In this document: positions 46,030 through 54,921 of the stretch, one piece after another | How positions within the stretch are numbered: position 1 is the stretch's first letter | How the letters are laid out: each line of letters opens with the position of its first letter | Origin: JAPPKS01 sp963667895 | Lineage (GTDB): Bacteria; Poribacteria; WGA-4E; PCPOR2b | Direction of reading: 5' to 3' | Assembly: GCA_965223985.1 (NCBI GenBank) | Contig: OZ245030.1 | Location: forward strand, 2,542,001-2,606,000 | Length of the DNA: 64,000 nt | Notes under the pieces: model-generated | Database searches by the model: none | What the model was told of the DNA's origin: nothing | Seen by the model: only the letters and a program-made list of their open reading frames with translations | Program-made: the position numbers and the translations under genes

Positions 46030-46138
46030 TTCCCATCTCTCCCTAAACGCAACCGATTACTCTGCATCCTCCATCAAATTATACCACAGCCCAAATCATG
46101 TGACAAGAATATTTGAACCGGTTTGCAGCCGCATGACA

Positions 46139-47797
46139 TTATGAAACGCCCTCTTTTAATTCAGCATTCAACTCCAAGATGTGTTGTCTATAAGCGTTCA
46201 CTTCAGCGGCTACCCTAGCCTTGTCCCAATGCCCTCTCTCAACGAGAAACTGTGCGATTTTCGGTGCGACATCAACGCCCTGTCCTGCTGTCAAACCGAT
46301 GCGCATCCGCCGCCAGAGCAGATCGTCGAGTGTCATCGCCATTTCTCCCCAAAAAGCATAGAGCACCTCTGCCTTCAAGAACACCGACGATTTCGTCATC
46401 GGTTCTGCAAGTGTTGGGTCCTGGTCTATGAACGTCTGAATTACGTCCGCTGCCTCATCATAGCGTTGGATGAGCCGTTCCCGGTCGGCATCCTTAAGCG
46501 CGTTAGTTCTCCGCGCTACCCATTCAACATTTAGCAACGGATTCGTTCCGGTCTTGCAGCGTCGTGGTCGCTGAAGTTCTTCCGCTATGCGGTTGACAGC
46601 TTCTTCAGCAATCTGTCGGTGCGTGGTCAATTTCCCACCGTAGATATACATCACGCCGCTATTGCTCTCGTCTATCAAGTGTTCCCGTGAGACAAAGGCG
46701 CCGTTTTTGGAGGCGATGAGAGGACGCACGCCAGCATACGCCGAAACAATGTCCTCCCGGTTTATCGTCGTCGCTGTTGGAAAAATTCGAGCCGTTTCTG
46801 ACAGCAGATAGTCCACCTCGTCACTAGAGGCACGGACCGAGTCAAGATCTTCTCCAGGGTCAGATTCAGTGGTGCCGACCGTAGACAGGTTCGCGTCGTG
46901 GGGAAGGTTAAAGACAATGCGAGGCTTCTCGTTGTGTTGCCTTTCCGAACGTGTAAACGTAGCGATACCGTAGTGGCTTGGGTTCAAGCGGGGCAATAGA
47001 ATGTGAACCCCCTTCGCTTTCCGGGTTGTCAATTTCGGCACACCGTTGTAGGCAGAATCCTTCGCCCAGAGCTGGTCTGTCCAAGGCCCCGTTGCCGACA
47101 CAATCTTCCGCGCGACAATCTCAAACTGTTCGCCAGAGATAGCATCCTCAACCCGCACAGTATGTCCGTCGCTGGACGTATTGGACTGAGCATCGGATTC
47201 GAGAAAGCGAACGTAGTTGGTAATAGTCGCCCCGTGCTGATGCGCATCCTTGAGGGTCAAAAGGGTCAACCGCGCATCGTCGACCATGCTATCCCAAACG
47301 ACGACGCATCCCTTTAACGAGTTCGTCTCAATCGGCCCGACCAAACGCCGGATCTGCGCAGCATCGCGGAGTGATCGCGCCCGCTCAGCGTCATCGGTTT
47401 TAGACAGATGATTGTAATACCGTGCCGCGATCTGCATACCGGAGAGCGGATACGGATCGCCTTTATAATTGAGGATGGCAATGGGTAACGGTTTGACAAG
47501 GTTCGGCGCGATATGCAATAGGGTTTCTCGTTCACGCCGCGCTTCCTTTATCAGCGCAAAGTCTCGCTTGATGACATATCGAAACCCGCCATGGATTAGT
47601 TGGGAAGTCGCGCTGCTTGCACCATTGGCAAAGTCGCCCTTTTCAATCAATCCTGCCTTGAAATGCCCATTTAAGGCAAGGTCGCGAATCAGACCCGCGC
47701 CCACGATGCCGCCGCCGATGACCAAGACGTCAAACGGTTCGCTTGTTAAGCGTTTGATATTGTGAGCCCGAGTTCGAGCTGAAAATTCGGTCGACAT
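46139..47797 (-). CDS. glpD: Aerobic glycerol-3-phosphate dehydrogenase
   Basis: About 552 residues. A FAD enzyme on the inner membrane that oxidises glycerol 3-phosphate to DHAP and feeds quinones. FAD motif DVLVIGGGIVGAGLIRDLAL is near the N-terminus, followed by the GlpD signature SSATSQLIHGGFRYV. ATGPWTDQLW and AYAGVRPLI follow. ATG 47797 lies one base past the stop of the upstream aminotransferase, so the two are probably coupled; the longer frame from 47842 would overlap that gene. No glpF or glpK is nearby. Confidence 0.92.
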   Translation of the reverse strand: MSTEFSARTRAHNIKRLTSEPFDVLVIGGGIVGAGLIRDLALNGHFKAGLIEKGDFANGASSATSQLIHGGFRYVIKRDFALIKEARRERETLLHIAPNLVKPLPIAILNYKGDPYPLSGMQIAARYYNHLSKTDDAERARSLRDAAQIRRLVGPIETNSLKGCVVVWDSMVDDARLTLLTLKDAHQHGATITNYVRFLESDAQSNTSSDGHTVRVEDAISGEQFEIVARKIVSATGPWTDQLWAKDSAYNGVPKLTTRKAKGVHILLPRLNPSHYGIATFTRSERQHNEKPRIVFNLPHDANLSTVGTTESDPGEDLDSVRASSDEVDYLLSETARIFPTATTINREDIVSAYAGVRPLIASKNGAFVSREHLIDESNSGVMYIYGGKLTTHRQIAEEAVNRIAEELQRPRRCKTGTNPLLNVEWVARRTNALKDADRERLIQRYDEAADVIQTFIDQDPTLAEPMTKSSVFLKAEVLYAFWGEMAMTLDDLLWRRMRIGLTAGQGVDVAPKIAQFLVERGHWDKARVAAEVNAYRQHILELNAELKEGVS

Positions 47798-47798
47798 G

Positions 47799-49181
47799 TC
47801 AAGCCGCATTACATTTTGCGAGCATTTCGGCATGAATTGCAACTTTGCGGATGGCGGATAGGACGCCCTCCGCGGCGTGAGGAATCGGATCGGTCAATAC
47901 CGGCAGGAACACCAACCGTGAGCATGCTTCTTCACTCACAGGCAAATCCCCCTTGGCATATCCGCGGTAATCTCCCCCCATTTCAGGTGTACACAAGGGA
48001 CCTCGTCCCTCCGTATAAATATCTAGCCCTTCCGTAAAGAGCGGCAGGTTGTGGAGAAGCGGATACGGGTTGTCGTTGGTTGGTAAGCTTCCTGAGAAGA
48101 TTGGCACCCCATCGCCGACTAGAAGTGGGTACGGGTTATTGTTTGCAAGAACCCCTTCTTTGCGGAGCGCATCTGCAAATACAGGTGCTGGTAGCCCGCT
48201 TAGCGCAGCGGGGTCGTAATGGATTGGGAAGCCAAAGAATCCTGCCGATTCTGATCCTGCATACGTCTCAACAGGACTCACCCCCGGAATCGCTTCCAAT
48301 CCGTCTGACACCTCTTGAATGTAGGCGCGGCGTTTCGCGTTCAGTGCATCCAGTTTCTCCATCTGCACCGATGCGATACCGATAGCGAGCGGGTGCGCTC
48401 GATATTTCACTCCAAGCCCCATCGGGGGTAGATGCTTATAGTTGGGGTTTCCCCCCTCAATTTTAATGGAACGGTTCACCTGACCAAGTAAACAGGCACG
48501 CTCAAAAACCGCAGGGTCGTTGGTTGCTAGCACGCCGCCTTCACCGGCGCTCACCGGTTTGCTGCCTTGTACACTCCAAGCGCCGACATGCCCGATACTT
48601 CCGCACGGCTTGCCTTTGTAACTCGCGCCATGTGCGTGCGAACAATCCTCTATCACCGGGATGCCGGTCTCATCGCTCAACGCCATCAGCGCATCCATAT
48701 CACAGACGTTTCCCCATAGATGGACAGCCACAATCGCTTTCGTCCGACCAGTGATGCGCCGCCGGACATCTGCCACATCAATCAGCAAGGTTCGCGGGTC
48801 GATCTCGCAAAAGACGGGCTTCGCCATCAACATCAGGGCGGGTGTAATCGAACATATCCACGTATAGGTCGGGCAGATGACTTCATCACCTGGACCAACC
48901 CCGAGACCAAACATGGCGCTGTGTATCGCCGCGGTGCCGTTGATAAGGCTTATTGCAAATTCGGTGTGATGCCGTTCACGCCACATCTGCTCAAACGCCT
49001 GAACCACCGGGGATGCGCCGGAAAGCTCGTTTCGCAGGGTCATTTCATAGGCGATTTGCGCTTCAGCGTCCGTGATTTGTCGCCACTGTTCAAGTTTCGG
49101 ATAGGTAGAGGTGGAGGCTGATTCAAAGATGGGCGTTCCGCCCAGCGCGGCAGGCAGGTTCATCGGGTCGGCTTTGGTCAT
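47799..49181 (-). CDS. DegT/DnrJ/EryC1/StrS family aminotransferase
   Basis: 460 residues, longer than the gene at 30678 and of a different subgroup. The PLP lysine is in WSVQGSKPVSAGEGG, and EDCSHAHGASYKG carries the cofactor-stacking residue. Members with this length act on sugar or inositol derivatives, including scyllo-inosose-type aminotransferases; the substrate is unknown. It precedes glpD with a one-base gap. Operator-like palindromes lie upstream at 49294 and 49433. No ribosome site is obvious before ATG 49181. Confidence 0.85.
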   Translation of the reverse strand: MTKADPMNLPAALGGTPIFESASTSTYPKLEQWRQITDAEAQIAYEMTLRNELSGASPVVQAFEQMWRERHHTEFAISLINGTAAIHSAMFGLGVGPGDEVICPTYTWICSITPALMLMAKPVFCEIDPRTLLIDVADVRRRITGRTKAIVAVHLWGNVCDMDALMALSDETGIPVIEDCSHAHGASYKGKPCGSIGHVGAWSVQGSKPVSAGEGGVLATNDPAVFERACLLGQVNRSIKIEGGNPNYKHLPPMGLGVKYRAHPLAIGIASVQMEKLDALNAKRRAYIQEVSDGLEAIPGVSPVETYAGSESAGFFGFPIHYDPAALSGLPAPVFADALRKEGVLANNNPYPLLVGDGVPIFSGSLPTNDNPYPLLHNLPLFTEGLDIYTEGRGPLCTPEMGGDYRGYAKGDLPVSEEACSRLVFLPVLTDPIPHAAEGVLSAIRKVAIHAEMLAKCNAA

Positions 49182-49293
49182 AAAGATGTTGTTTTAACCC
49201 CCGTCATGTTCATTCTTCTCGAACTGCGAATGCGGATTGGCTTCGCGGTGAACAGTACGCCAACATCACGCCAACCTACACCGCTGAGTATTC

Positions 49294-49446
49294 AATTACG
49301 CCGGTGTAATTCGCGAATCGCTGTAAGCTAGTTCCGGAGCGGATCCGGCGAATATTAAATTACACGTTACATCAGTTCGTTTTTTTTTGATGATTCGATC
49401 TAGTGTTCATGCGCTTCGGAGCCATGTGTAATTTACACCGGTGTAA
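49294..49446. promoter_or_regulatory. Operator-like palindromes
   Basis: TTACACCGGTGTAA is a perfect 14-bp palindrome at 49433-49446. A close copy, AATTACGCCGGTGTAATT, lies at 49294-49311 with one asymmetric pair. Half-sites AATTACACGT (about 49359-49368) and CTACACCG (about 49276-49283) lie between or beside them. They sit between the divergent DegT and TonB-receptor genes. The rest of 49182-49897 shows no gene. Confidence 0.55.
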
Positions 49447-49897
49447 TTTTAACTCTATAGCGATTTTACAGATTGCGATTAAGGCGTTGAGTTTCACTAT
49501 CGTTGAGCCCAACCTTCTGTCGGTGTACTATTTTCTCGGCGCGTTTGTGCGACAATGGCACACGGTACGGCTATCAAATAAAGACCGTTACAAGCATATC
49601 ATATCTGAAAACCTTTGTCAATACGTGGTAAGTTCCCACTAACAGAGCGATTCACCCTTAGGTCCGTTTCCACCCTTTCAATCCTAAAGATTGTTCGGGG
49701 ACATGATGTAACAAAAGTTGTGTAACTTGTGTCTATAAAAAGAGTTGTCTTTCAGTTTATTCTTTAATCGCTAAAGGAAGAGAGAGATCTCCCTTTTGAC
49801 TGGCATTCAATTGCCCATAGGTCTCCGGAAGGCACTTGACATCTGGGTTGAATTAGGTTACAATACAAGAAATCATGGTCCAGAAGGAAAAAGACTA

Positions 49898-52228
49898 ATG
49901 CGCCAAAAATGTAACCGTTACTCCCGTGTGTTGGCACTATTACTCGTGGTGTTTTTGCCGCCGCTCCTATTTGCTCAGGGTACAGGTCGTATCAATGGTT
50001 ATTTGCACGACAAGGTAACCGGCGCGCCGTTGCCGTATGCCAGGATAATACTGGGTGCCTCTCAGTTTGGCACAACGTCCGATGTGCATGGATATTATGT
50101 GTTTAGCGGAATACCGCCGGGCAACTACAAGTTAATCGTTTCAAAGACGCGATATGAGCGGGTTGAGAAGGAAATAGAAGTTCAATTCAACGGCGAGTTG
50201 AGACTTGATGTTGAGGTCGCGCCGGAAGCGATTCAACTTGAGGAAGTAACGGTAACTGGCGAAAAAACGCGATTCAAAGAAGAGGTGGAAATCAGCCGCA
50301 CGAATATCAGTTCCGAGGAAATAGTCAATACTCCGTCATTTGTTGAAGCCGATGTCTTTCGGACAATACAACAACTCCCGAGTGTTACTTCGCAAAGTGA
50401 CTTCAGCTCTGCGCTAATTGTACGCGGCGGAAGTCCTGATGAAAACTTGATACTGGTTGATGGTGCGGAGATTTATAACCCTTATCATCTTGTCGGGCTA
50501 TTCTCGACGTTCAATGCGGACACCATTGCCGATGCCAAATTCTTAGCGGGCGGCTATCCCGCAGAGTACCCCGGTAGATTATCATCCATTCTGGACATTA
50601 CATCAAGAGAAGGAAAGCAAATCAGGGGAAAGGGAGAAATCTCGCTCCTCAGCAGCAAAATGATGCTCGAAGGACCTTTTTATAAGGGCGCTTGGATTAT
50701 CTCCGGCAGAAGAACCTATTTTGATCTCATTGCCAAACGATTCAACAGCGCAAGGGGAGAAGATCAAGACTGGAAATACTATTTCTGGGACGGTCAAATC
50801 AAAATCTTTAGTGACCTAAATGCGGAAAACAGGTTGACGTTTTCCACATTTGATGGGCGCGATGTATTAGGATTTTTTTACAATGATGAGGAGAATTCCC
50901 ACGACAGCATAGATTTCAACTGGGATTGGGGGAATAACGCACCTAGTCTGAAGTGGCGGTACGTTCCAAACGCGAAGTTCTTCTCAGAACTTGTATTGAC
51001 GCGCTCCAATTTTGATTTTGACGTGGACCTGGAAGTCACCGAAGTCGACAGCGATGGAGGCGAAGATGAAACAATCGCCATGGCATTTAATCAGATTCAG
51101 GACTATTCCGCCTCGGAACAGTTAACATGGTATCTTTCGCCTCAGCACACCCTCAAAATGGGAGCCGCGCTAAAGAAGCTGAACATGAAATTTAACTTTC
51201 ATGTGGATAACGTCAATTACTTTGACATCGCGCAAGATTCTTACGTCTTCAGCACTTTCATTCAGGATAGATGGAAAGTCAACAACCTGCTCTCGCTTCA
51301 ATTGGGATTGCGCGGTTCAAAATATGAGTTACACGATAACATCTATCTTGATCCGCGTCTCGGGTTCAAATACCTGTTATCGGAGAACCTGGCATTCAAA
51401 GGAAGTTGGGGGCGGTTCAGTCAATTCCTTTTCACTGTGAATGATGAAGATCAGGTTCTGCAAATCGTCGATTTCTGGCTGCCGGTACCCGAAGAATTCG
51501 ATGCGATAAAGAATCAGCATTTCATTCTTGGACTCGAAAGATGGTTCAATCCAGGATTTACCGGATCGATTGAGACCTATTACAAACCCTACAGCAATGT
51601 CCTCACCAGCAATCTTGATAACGACCCCGGCATTACGCTGGATGAGTTCATCTCTGGTACAGGGCGAGTTTGGGGCTTGGAACTCTTTCTGAAGAAAACC
51701 ACCGGGAAGCTTTCAGGCTGGCTCGGCTATTCATACTCGAATGTTGAAAGACGATTTGATTTCAATGGGGATGGAAGAGTTGAAAAAACAGAAAACCGAG
51801 CATCGGAGATTTATCCGCCCAAATATTCGAGACCACATTCGCTCAACTTAGTTGCCAGCTATCAGATGAGTCAGAATAATCGGTTCTCGCTCTCCTGGAG
51901 TATGTCAAGCGGTCAACCGTACACGCCGGTCGTCGGAAAAGTCTATCATGCAGGCGAATCGCTTGGTAATCCCTATTCAAGAGTTATCAGTATTGAAGGC
52001 AGAAAAAATTCCTCGCGTTATCCAACCTATGTTCGCGGAGATGTTGCCTGGATTAGAGACATCTCACCCTTTGGTGTGAATGGGAAATTCAAACTTCAAG
52101 TCATCAATTTTACGAATCATTACAACTATCTACTCTATATTTGGAATCACGATAGTTCACCTTCAGAAGTTAGAGCGATCAGCATGTTTCCAATTGTCCC
52201 GACTTTTGGATTAGAATTTGAGTTCTAG
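49898..52228 (+). CDS. TonB-dependent outer-membrane receptor with carboxypeptidase-regulatory-like domain
   Basis: 776 residues from ATG 49898 (AAGGAA upstream). A signal peptide (residues ~8-27, ending LLFAQG) leads into a CarboxypepD_reg-like domain: GYLHDKVTGAPLPYARIIL and YYVFSGIPPGNYKLIV. The plug domain follows (IQLEEVTVTGEK, LIVRGGSPDENLILVDGAEI), then a beta-barrel ending in GLEFEF with the terminal aromatic residue expected for outer-membrane insertion. It imports a siderophore, vitamin or glycan by TonB energy. The longer frame from 49796 would hide the signal. The DUF4249-like gene follows in 10 bases, as in Bacteroidota pairs. Confidence 0.88.
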   Translation: MRQKCNRYSRVLALLLVVFLPPLLFAQGTGRINGYLHDKVTGAPLPYARIILGASQFGTTSDVHGYYVFSGIPPGNYKLIVSKTRYERVEKEIEVQFNGELRLDVEVAPEAIQLEEVTVTGEKTRFKEEVEISRTNISSEEIVNTPSFVEADVFRTIQQLPSVTSQSDFSSALIVRGGSPDENLILVDGAEIYNPYHLVGLFSTFNADTIADAKFLAGGYPAEYPGRLSSILDITSREGKQIRGKGEISLLSSKMMLEGPFYKGAWIISGRRTYFDLIAKRFNSARGEDQDWKYYFWDGQIKIFSDLNAENRLTFSTFDGRDVLGFFYNDEENSHDSIDFNWDWGNNAPSLKWRYVPNAKFFSELVLTRSNFDFDVDLEVTEVDSDGGEDETIAMAFNQIQDYSASEQLTWYLSPQHTLKMGAALKKLNMKFNFHVDNVNYFDIAQDSYVFSTFIQDRWKVNNLLSLQLGLRGSKYELHDNIYLDPRLGFKYLLSENLAFKGSWGRFSQFLFTVNDEDQVLQIVDFWLPVPEEFDAIKNQHFILGLERWFNPGFTGSIETYYKPYSNVLTSNLDNDPGITLDEFISGTGRVWGLELFLKKTTGKLSGWLGYSYSNVERRFDFNGDGRVEKTENRASEIYPPKYSRPHSLNLVASYQMSQNNRFSLSWSMSSGQPYTPVVGKVYHAGESLGNPYSRVISIEGRKNSSRYPTYVRGDVAWIRDISPFGVNGKFKLQVINFTNHYNYLLYIWNHDSSPSEVRAISMFPIVPTFGLEFEF

Positions 52229-52238
52229 GAGCGAAACA

Positions 52239-53234
52239 GTGCGTATACTAAGAATTTCTCTCGTGATGCTATTGGTAATGACGTCTCTCTCATGTGAACG
52301 AGAGCTGGATGTTGCCGATTTCAGAGATGATTTCGGAAATTACCAACCGGAATTAAAAGTTGAAGGACGGCTCCAGCAGGACAATCCAGAAGATTCCATC
52401 ATCCGGATAATCAGAACTGTGGCGATTACAGAATCTGATGTGTTCAATGGAATTGATGATGACGGAGACGGCGAAATTGATGAATATGATGAAACGCTCC
52501 CGCTTATTCAGGATACGACAGCAATCGTCACAGTGACGAATTTGAATTCAGGCGAGGAGTACGAATTTCAGTATGTTACCGTGGCTGAGAAGTTCTTAAT
52601 TCGAAATTATGAAGATGCCGTCGGCGAAAGTGAAAGAAAGGTATTTGCCGATGGGGGTTACAAACCAAAATCAGACCGTTTTCAGGTGGAACTCTATGCT
52701 CAATATCGTTTAGAAATCTATTCCAAAGCGTTCGATCAGACGATAACCGGCGTGACGACGGTCTATCCGCCAGTTGAATTTATCAATATAGATACACTCT
52801 CAATCATTGACGACGACCGCATAACACTGAAGAGCGATGGTGAAAAGGCAATCTATTGGCGTTCTGATTTTGATGTGACTTCATATTTCGTTACCGTTGC
52901 TACGGTTGTTGAACTACTTGGTCGAAGTCTTGAGAATGAACAATTCGTCGAATCCGTCAGTTCGTACTCATCATCCAGGGATAAAGATTTGACAGAAAAG
53001 CATGGTGTCTCTATCGGCATAGAGAACTTTTTTGTTAACCGAGAAGCAAATGCCGGCAAAATCTTGTCAATCACCGTTGAAGCGCTCAGCCCAGAATATG
53101 GGCGTTATATCTTTTCATCATTGCCGCTGAACGATGCGCAAAGATCGAATCTTCGTGATCAAGACGGAAAACCCGTGATGGGTGCTTTCGGGGCAACCGC
53201 AGCAAAGAGCATACAAGTAGTGATAGAAGAATAA
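52239..53234 (+). CDS. DUF4249-like lipoprotein, TonB receptor partner
   Basis: 331 residues from GTG 52239, set by TAGGAG seven bases upstream (the TAG is the stop of the TonB gene). The signal ends in SLSC, so Cys18 is probably lipidated. The body resembles DUF4249 proteins, which accompany TonB receptors in Bacteroidota. An acidic loop, DDDGDGEIDEYDE, looks like a calcium-binding EF-hand-type or dockerin-like site. It would sit on the outer membrane and help the receptor capture its ligand; the ligand is unknown. Confidence 0.75.
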   Translation: MRILRISLVMLLVMTSLSCERELDVADFRDDFGNYQPELKVEGRLQQDNPEDSIIRIIRTVAITESDVFNGIDDDGDGEIDEYDETLPLIQDTTAIVTVTNLNSGEEYEFQYVTVAEKFLIRNYEDAVGESERKVFADGGYKPKSDRFQVELYAQYRLEIYSKAFDQTITGVTTVYPPVEFINIDTLSIIDDDRITLKSDGEKAIYWRSDFDVTSYFVTVATVVELLGRSLENEQFVESVSSYSSSRDKDLTEKHGVSIGIENFFVNREANAGKILSITVEALSPEYGRYIFSSLPLNDAQRSNLRDQDGKPVMGAFGATAAKSIQVVIEE

Positions 53235-53683
53235 AGATGAGACTCACGGTTCCCGTATTCTAGAGAGTATACCTCAAGCGCTCCCTCACAAAAAGTTTTC
53301 CGATTCCAAGCGAGATTAAGAGGACAGGTGTAACACCCCGCATCCCAATTGTTCTCCCCCTTAACAAGGAGTTAGAGGGGGTAGTAACACCCCACGCTGG
53401 GCAATCCCAAAGAAACCGAGTTTTTCCGACCGCTCTGCACTCTAGCCCGACATGTCCCTCCGTTTCTAATCTGCCTGTTCTCCCTGCAACACGATTAGGG
53501 GCTAGATAAAACCGCCACTTATTGTCCAATCTTCAGAATCAATTCCTACCCTCAAATCCAGTCCAGACGTATGCCTTGTTGTTGATACATCGGATGTCCA
53601 AAGAGATACTTTATATTTATGTTGCTTTAAGCTACACTATGGATAATTATGTATAAGGTTCGATGTCGAGGAGGCGCGTACCG
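53235..53683. repeat. Gap with C-rich hairpin repeat
   Basis: CCCCCTTAAC (53356-53365) and a near-complementary GTTAGAGGGGG (53371-53381) form an imperfect hairpin. Two direct copies of GTAACACCCC flank it (about 53329 and 53384). An open minus-strand frame through 53260-53529 seems to be a by-product of this repeat, which looks like a dispersed element and not a gene. The hairpin could end the TonB-DUF4249 transcript. Confidence 0.45.
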
Positions 53684-54047
53684 ATGAACGTTGAAACCGT
53701 CGAAAGACAAGGGGTAGAATATGTCCTTGTACCGAGAGAACAGTACAGTCAGTTCCTAGAAGATGCGGAGATGCTAAGAGACATTCGCGAGTTCCGTAAG
53801 GCAAAAACCGCCGACGAGGAAACCTACCCCAGTGAAGTGATTAACCGGCTGATTCTCAATGAGAAGAGTCCGATACGGGTGTATCGAGACTATCCTGGAA
53901 CTCACACAGCAGTAAGTCGCGAATAAATGTGGGATTCAGCGCGCACATTTTTTGGCGGAGATTGAAACGGGGCGGAAGTCCGGTTCCGTCAAAACTTTGA
54001 AAGCAATCGCAGACGCACTTGACGTTAGCCTGACTTTGATTTCATGA
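53684..54047 (+). pseudogene. Frameshifted XRE-type antitoxin/regulator
   Basis: GAGGAGG sits eight bases before ATG 53684. The first part (MNVETVERQGVEYVLVPRE, then VINRLILNEKSPIRVYRDY) reads in frame to about 53900. The family then expects a helix-turn-helix. It is found one frame over: ELTQQ, a TAA stop, VANKCGIQRAHFLAEIETG, then GSVKTLKAIADALDVSLT, ending at TGA 54047. One frameshift and one CAA-to-TAA type nonsense change thus break the gene. Such proteins are antitoxins of RelE-like toxins; no toxin partner remains next to it. Confidence 0.75.
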
Positions 54048-54181
54048 TGCGTAAAGAGAGAGGGGTCGGGACACAGATAAACAGGATGTCTTTCAGGGCT
54101 GTACCGGAGCGTGGAGAACGCAGATTGGCGTTCCTCATTCGCCGTTTTGGGAAGTGTTTTCATGAAGTGGCATAAAAATAA

Positions 54182-54263
54182 CATCATAAATGCAACAGAT
54201 ATGATGCAAAAAAGGTTGACAATAATGGGTGTTTCAAGTTACACTTATAACACGTTCATCATA
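54182..54263 (+). promoter_or_regulatory. Promoter of Argonaute operon with possible RHH operators
   Basis: TTGACA (54216-54221) and TACACT (54240-54245) form a promoter with an 18-base spacer. The heptamer CATCATA occurs at 54182-54188 and 54257-54263, and its complement TATGATG at 54200-54206, so copies lie on both sides of the promoter. The first gene encodes a ribbon-helix-helix protein that could bind them. GGAGGG at 54271-54276 is its ribosome site. Confidence 0.55.
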
Positions 54264-54283
54264 ATAATCAGGAGGGAAAAGCA

Positions 54284-54538
54284 ATGGCGACAAAGGAAAC
54301 CAAGCGGGTAGCATTCACATTTGATGTACATAGCCTAGAGGCTTTAGAAGAAATAAAAGAAGAAGGGCATTACTCGTCTTTGGCTGAAACTGTGCGTGAT
54401 TCACTACAAATCAACCGGGCGCTACAAACACAAGCCAAAAAAGGATACAACGAAATCATTGTGCGAGACCCGGAGACTGGAGATGAACGAGTCCTTGTTA
54501 TTCCTTCATTACAGTCTCTTTCTCGAAAGGGTAAGTAA
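54284..54538 (+). CDS. Ribbon-helix-helix (CopG/Arc-like) protein
   Basis: 84 residues. The N-terminal strand RVAFTFDVHSLEALEEIK and the helices with YSSLAETVRDSLQIN fit the ribbon-helix-helix fold of CopG/Arc DNA-binding proteins, which work as dimers. The C-terminal part (YNEIIVRDPETGDERVLVIP) is a beta hairpin common in this group. It is the first gene of the Argonaute operon, preceded by GGAGGG, and the next gene starts two bases after its stop. It probably autoregulates the operon; an antitoxin-like role is an alternative. Confidence 0.75.
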   Translation: MATKETKRVAFTFDVHSLEALEEIKEEGHYSSLAETVRDSLQINRALQTQAKKGYNEIIVRDPETGDERVLVIPSLQSLSRKGK

Positions 54539-54540
54539 TT

Positions 54541-54921
54541 GTGGCAAGAGAGAGAAATAATGAGAATGGTGAAGAAGTAACATCTGAACTTAATGGTGAG
54601 TTCAGCACAGAAGGCGACGAAACGCCTAAAATTGATATAGATGGCGGTGAAATTGCCGGTGAATTTGATGCTTACACAGATATTTCAATCAAGAGGCATA
54701 AAGCAACTACCATAAGATGGCTTGCGTATCTGCTAATCGGGATGCTTGGCGGATCTTTTTTAATCCACTACGGGGTGATAATTTGGTTAGCTGTCAATAA
54801 TAAAACCTCTGCTATGGAGGTCACCGAACGGACTTTCAATGTGTGGCTACCAGTGATCTCTAGTCTCGCGGCAGCCGCTGTGACATATTTCTTTACGAGG
54901 GAACGTAATGAGAGAAGGTAA
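54541..54921 (+). CDS. Small two-helix membrane protein linked to Argonaute
   Basis: 126 residues from GTG 54541. The first ~55 residues are acidic and probably disordered (ERNNENGEEVTSELNGEFST). Two membrane helices follow: about residues 60-83 (IRWLAYLLIGMLGGSFLIHY) and 102-119 (VWLPVISSLAAAAVTYFF). The tail is basic (TRERNERR). No known domain. It starts two bases after the RHH gene and overlaps the Argonaute gene by 14 bases, so it is made with it. By analogy with other Argonaute systems having membrane effectors it may depolarise or permeabilise the membrane when triggered. That is inference. Confidence 0.7.
   Translation: MARERNNENGEEVTSELNGEFSTEGDETPKIDIDGGEIAGEFDAYTDISIKRHKATTIRWLAYLLIGMLGGSFLIHYGVIIWLAVNNKTSAMEVTERTFNVWLPVISSLAAAAVTYFFTRERNERR

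Noticed and set aside
53260..53529. 89-codon minus-strand ORF
   Set aside because: It runs through a C-rich hairpin with flanking direct repeats and has no start signal, so it is treated as repeat DNA.
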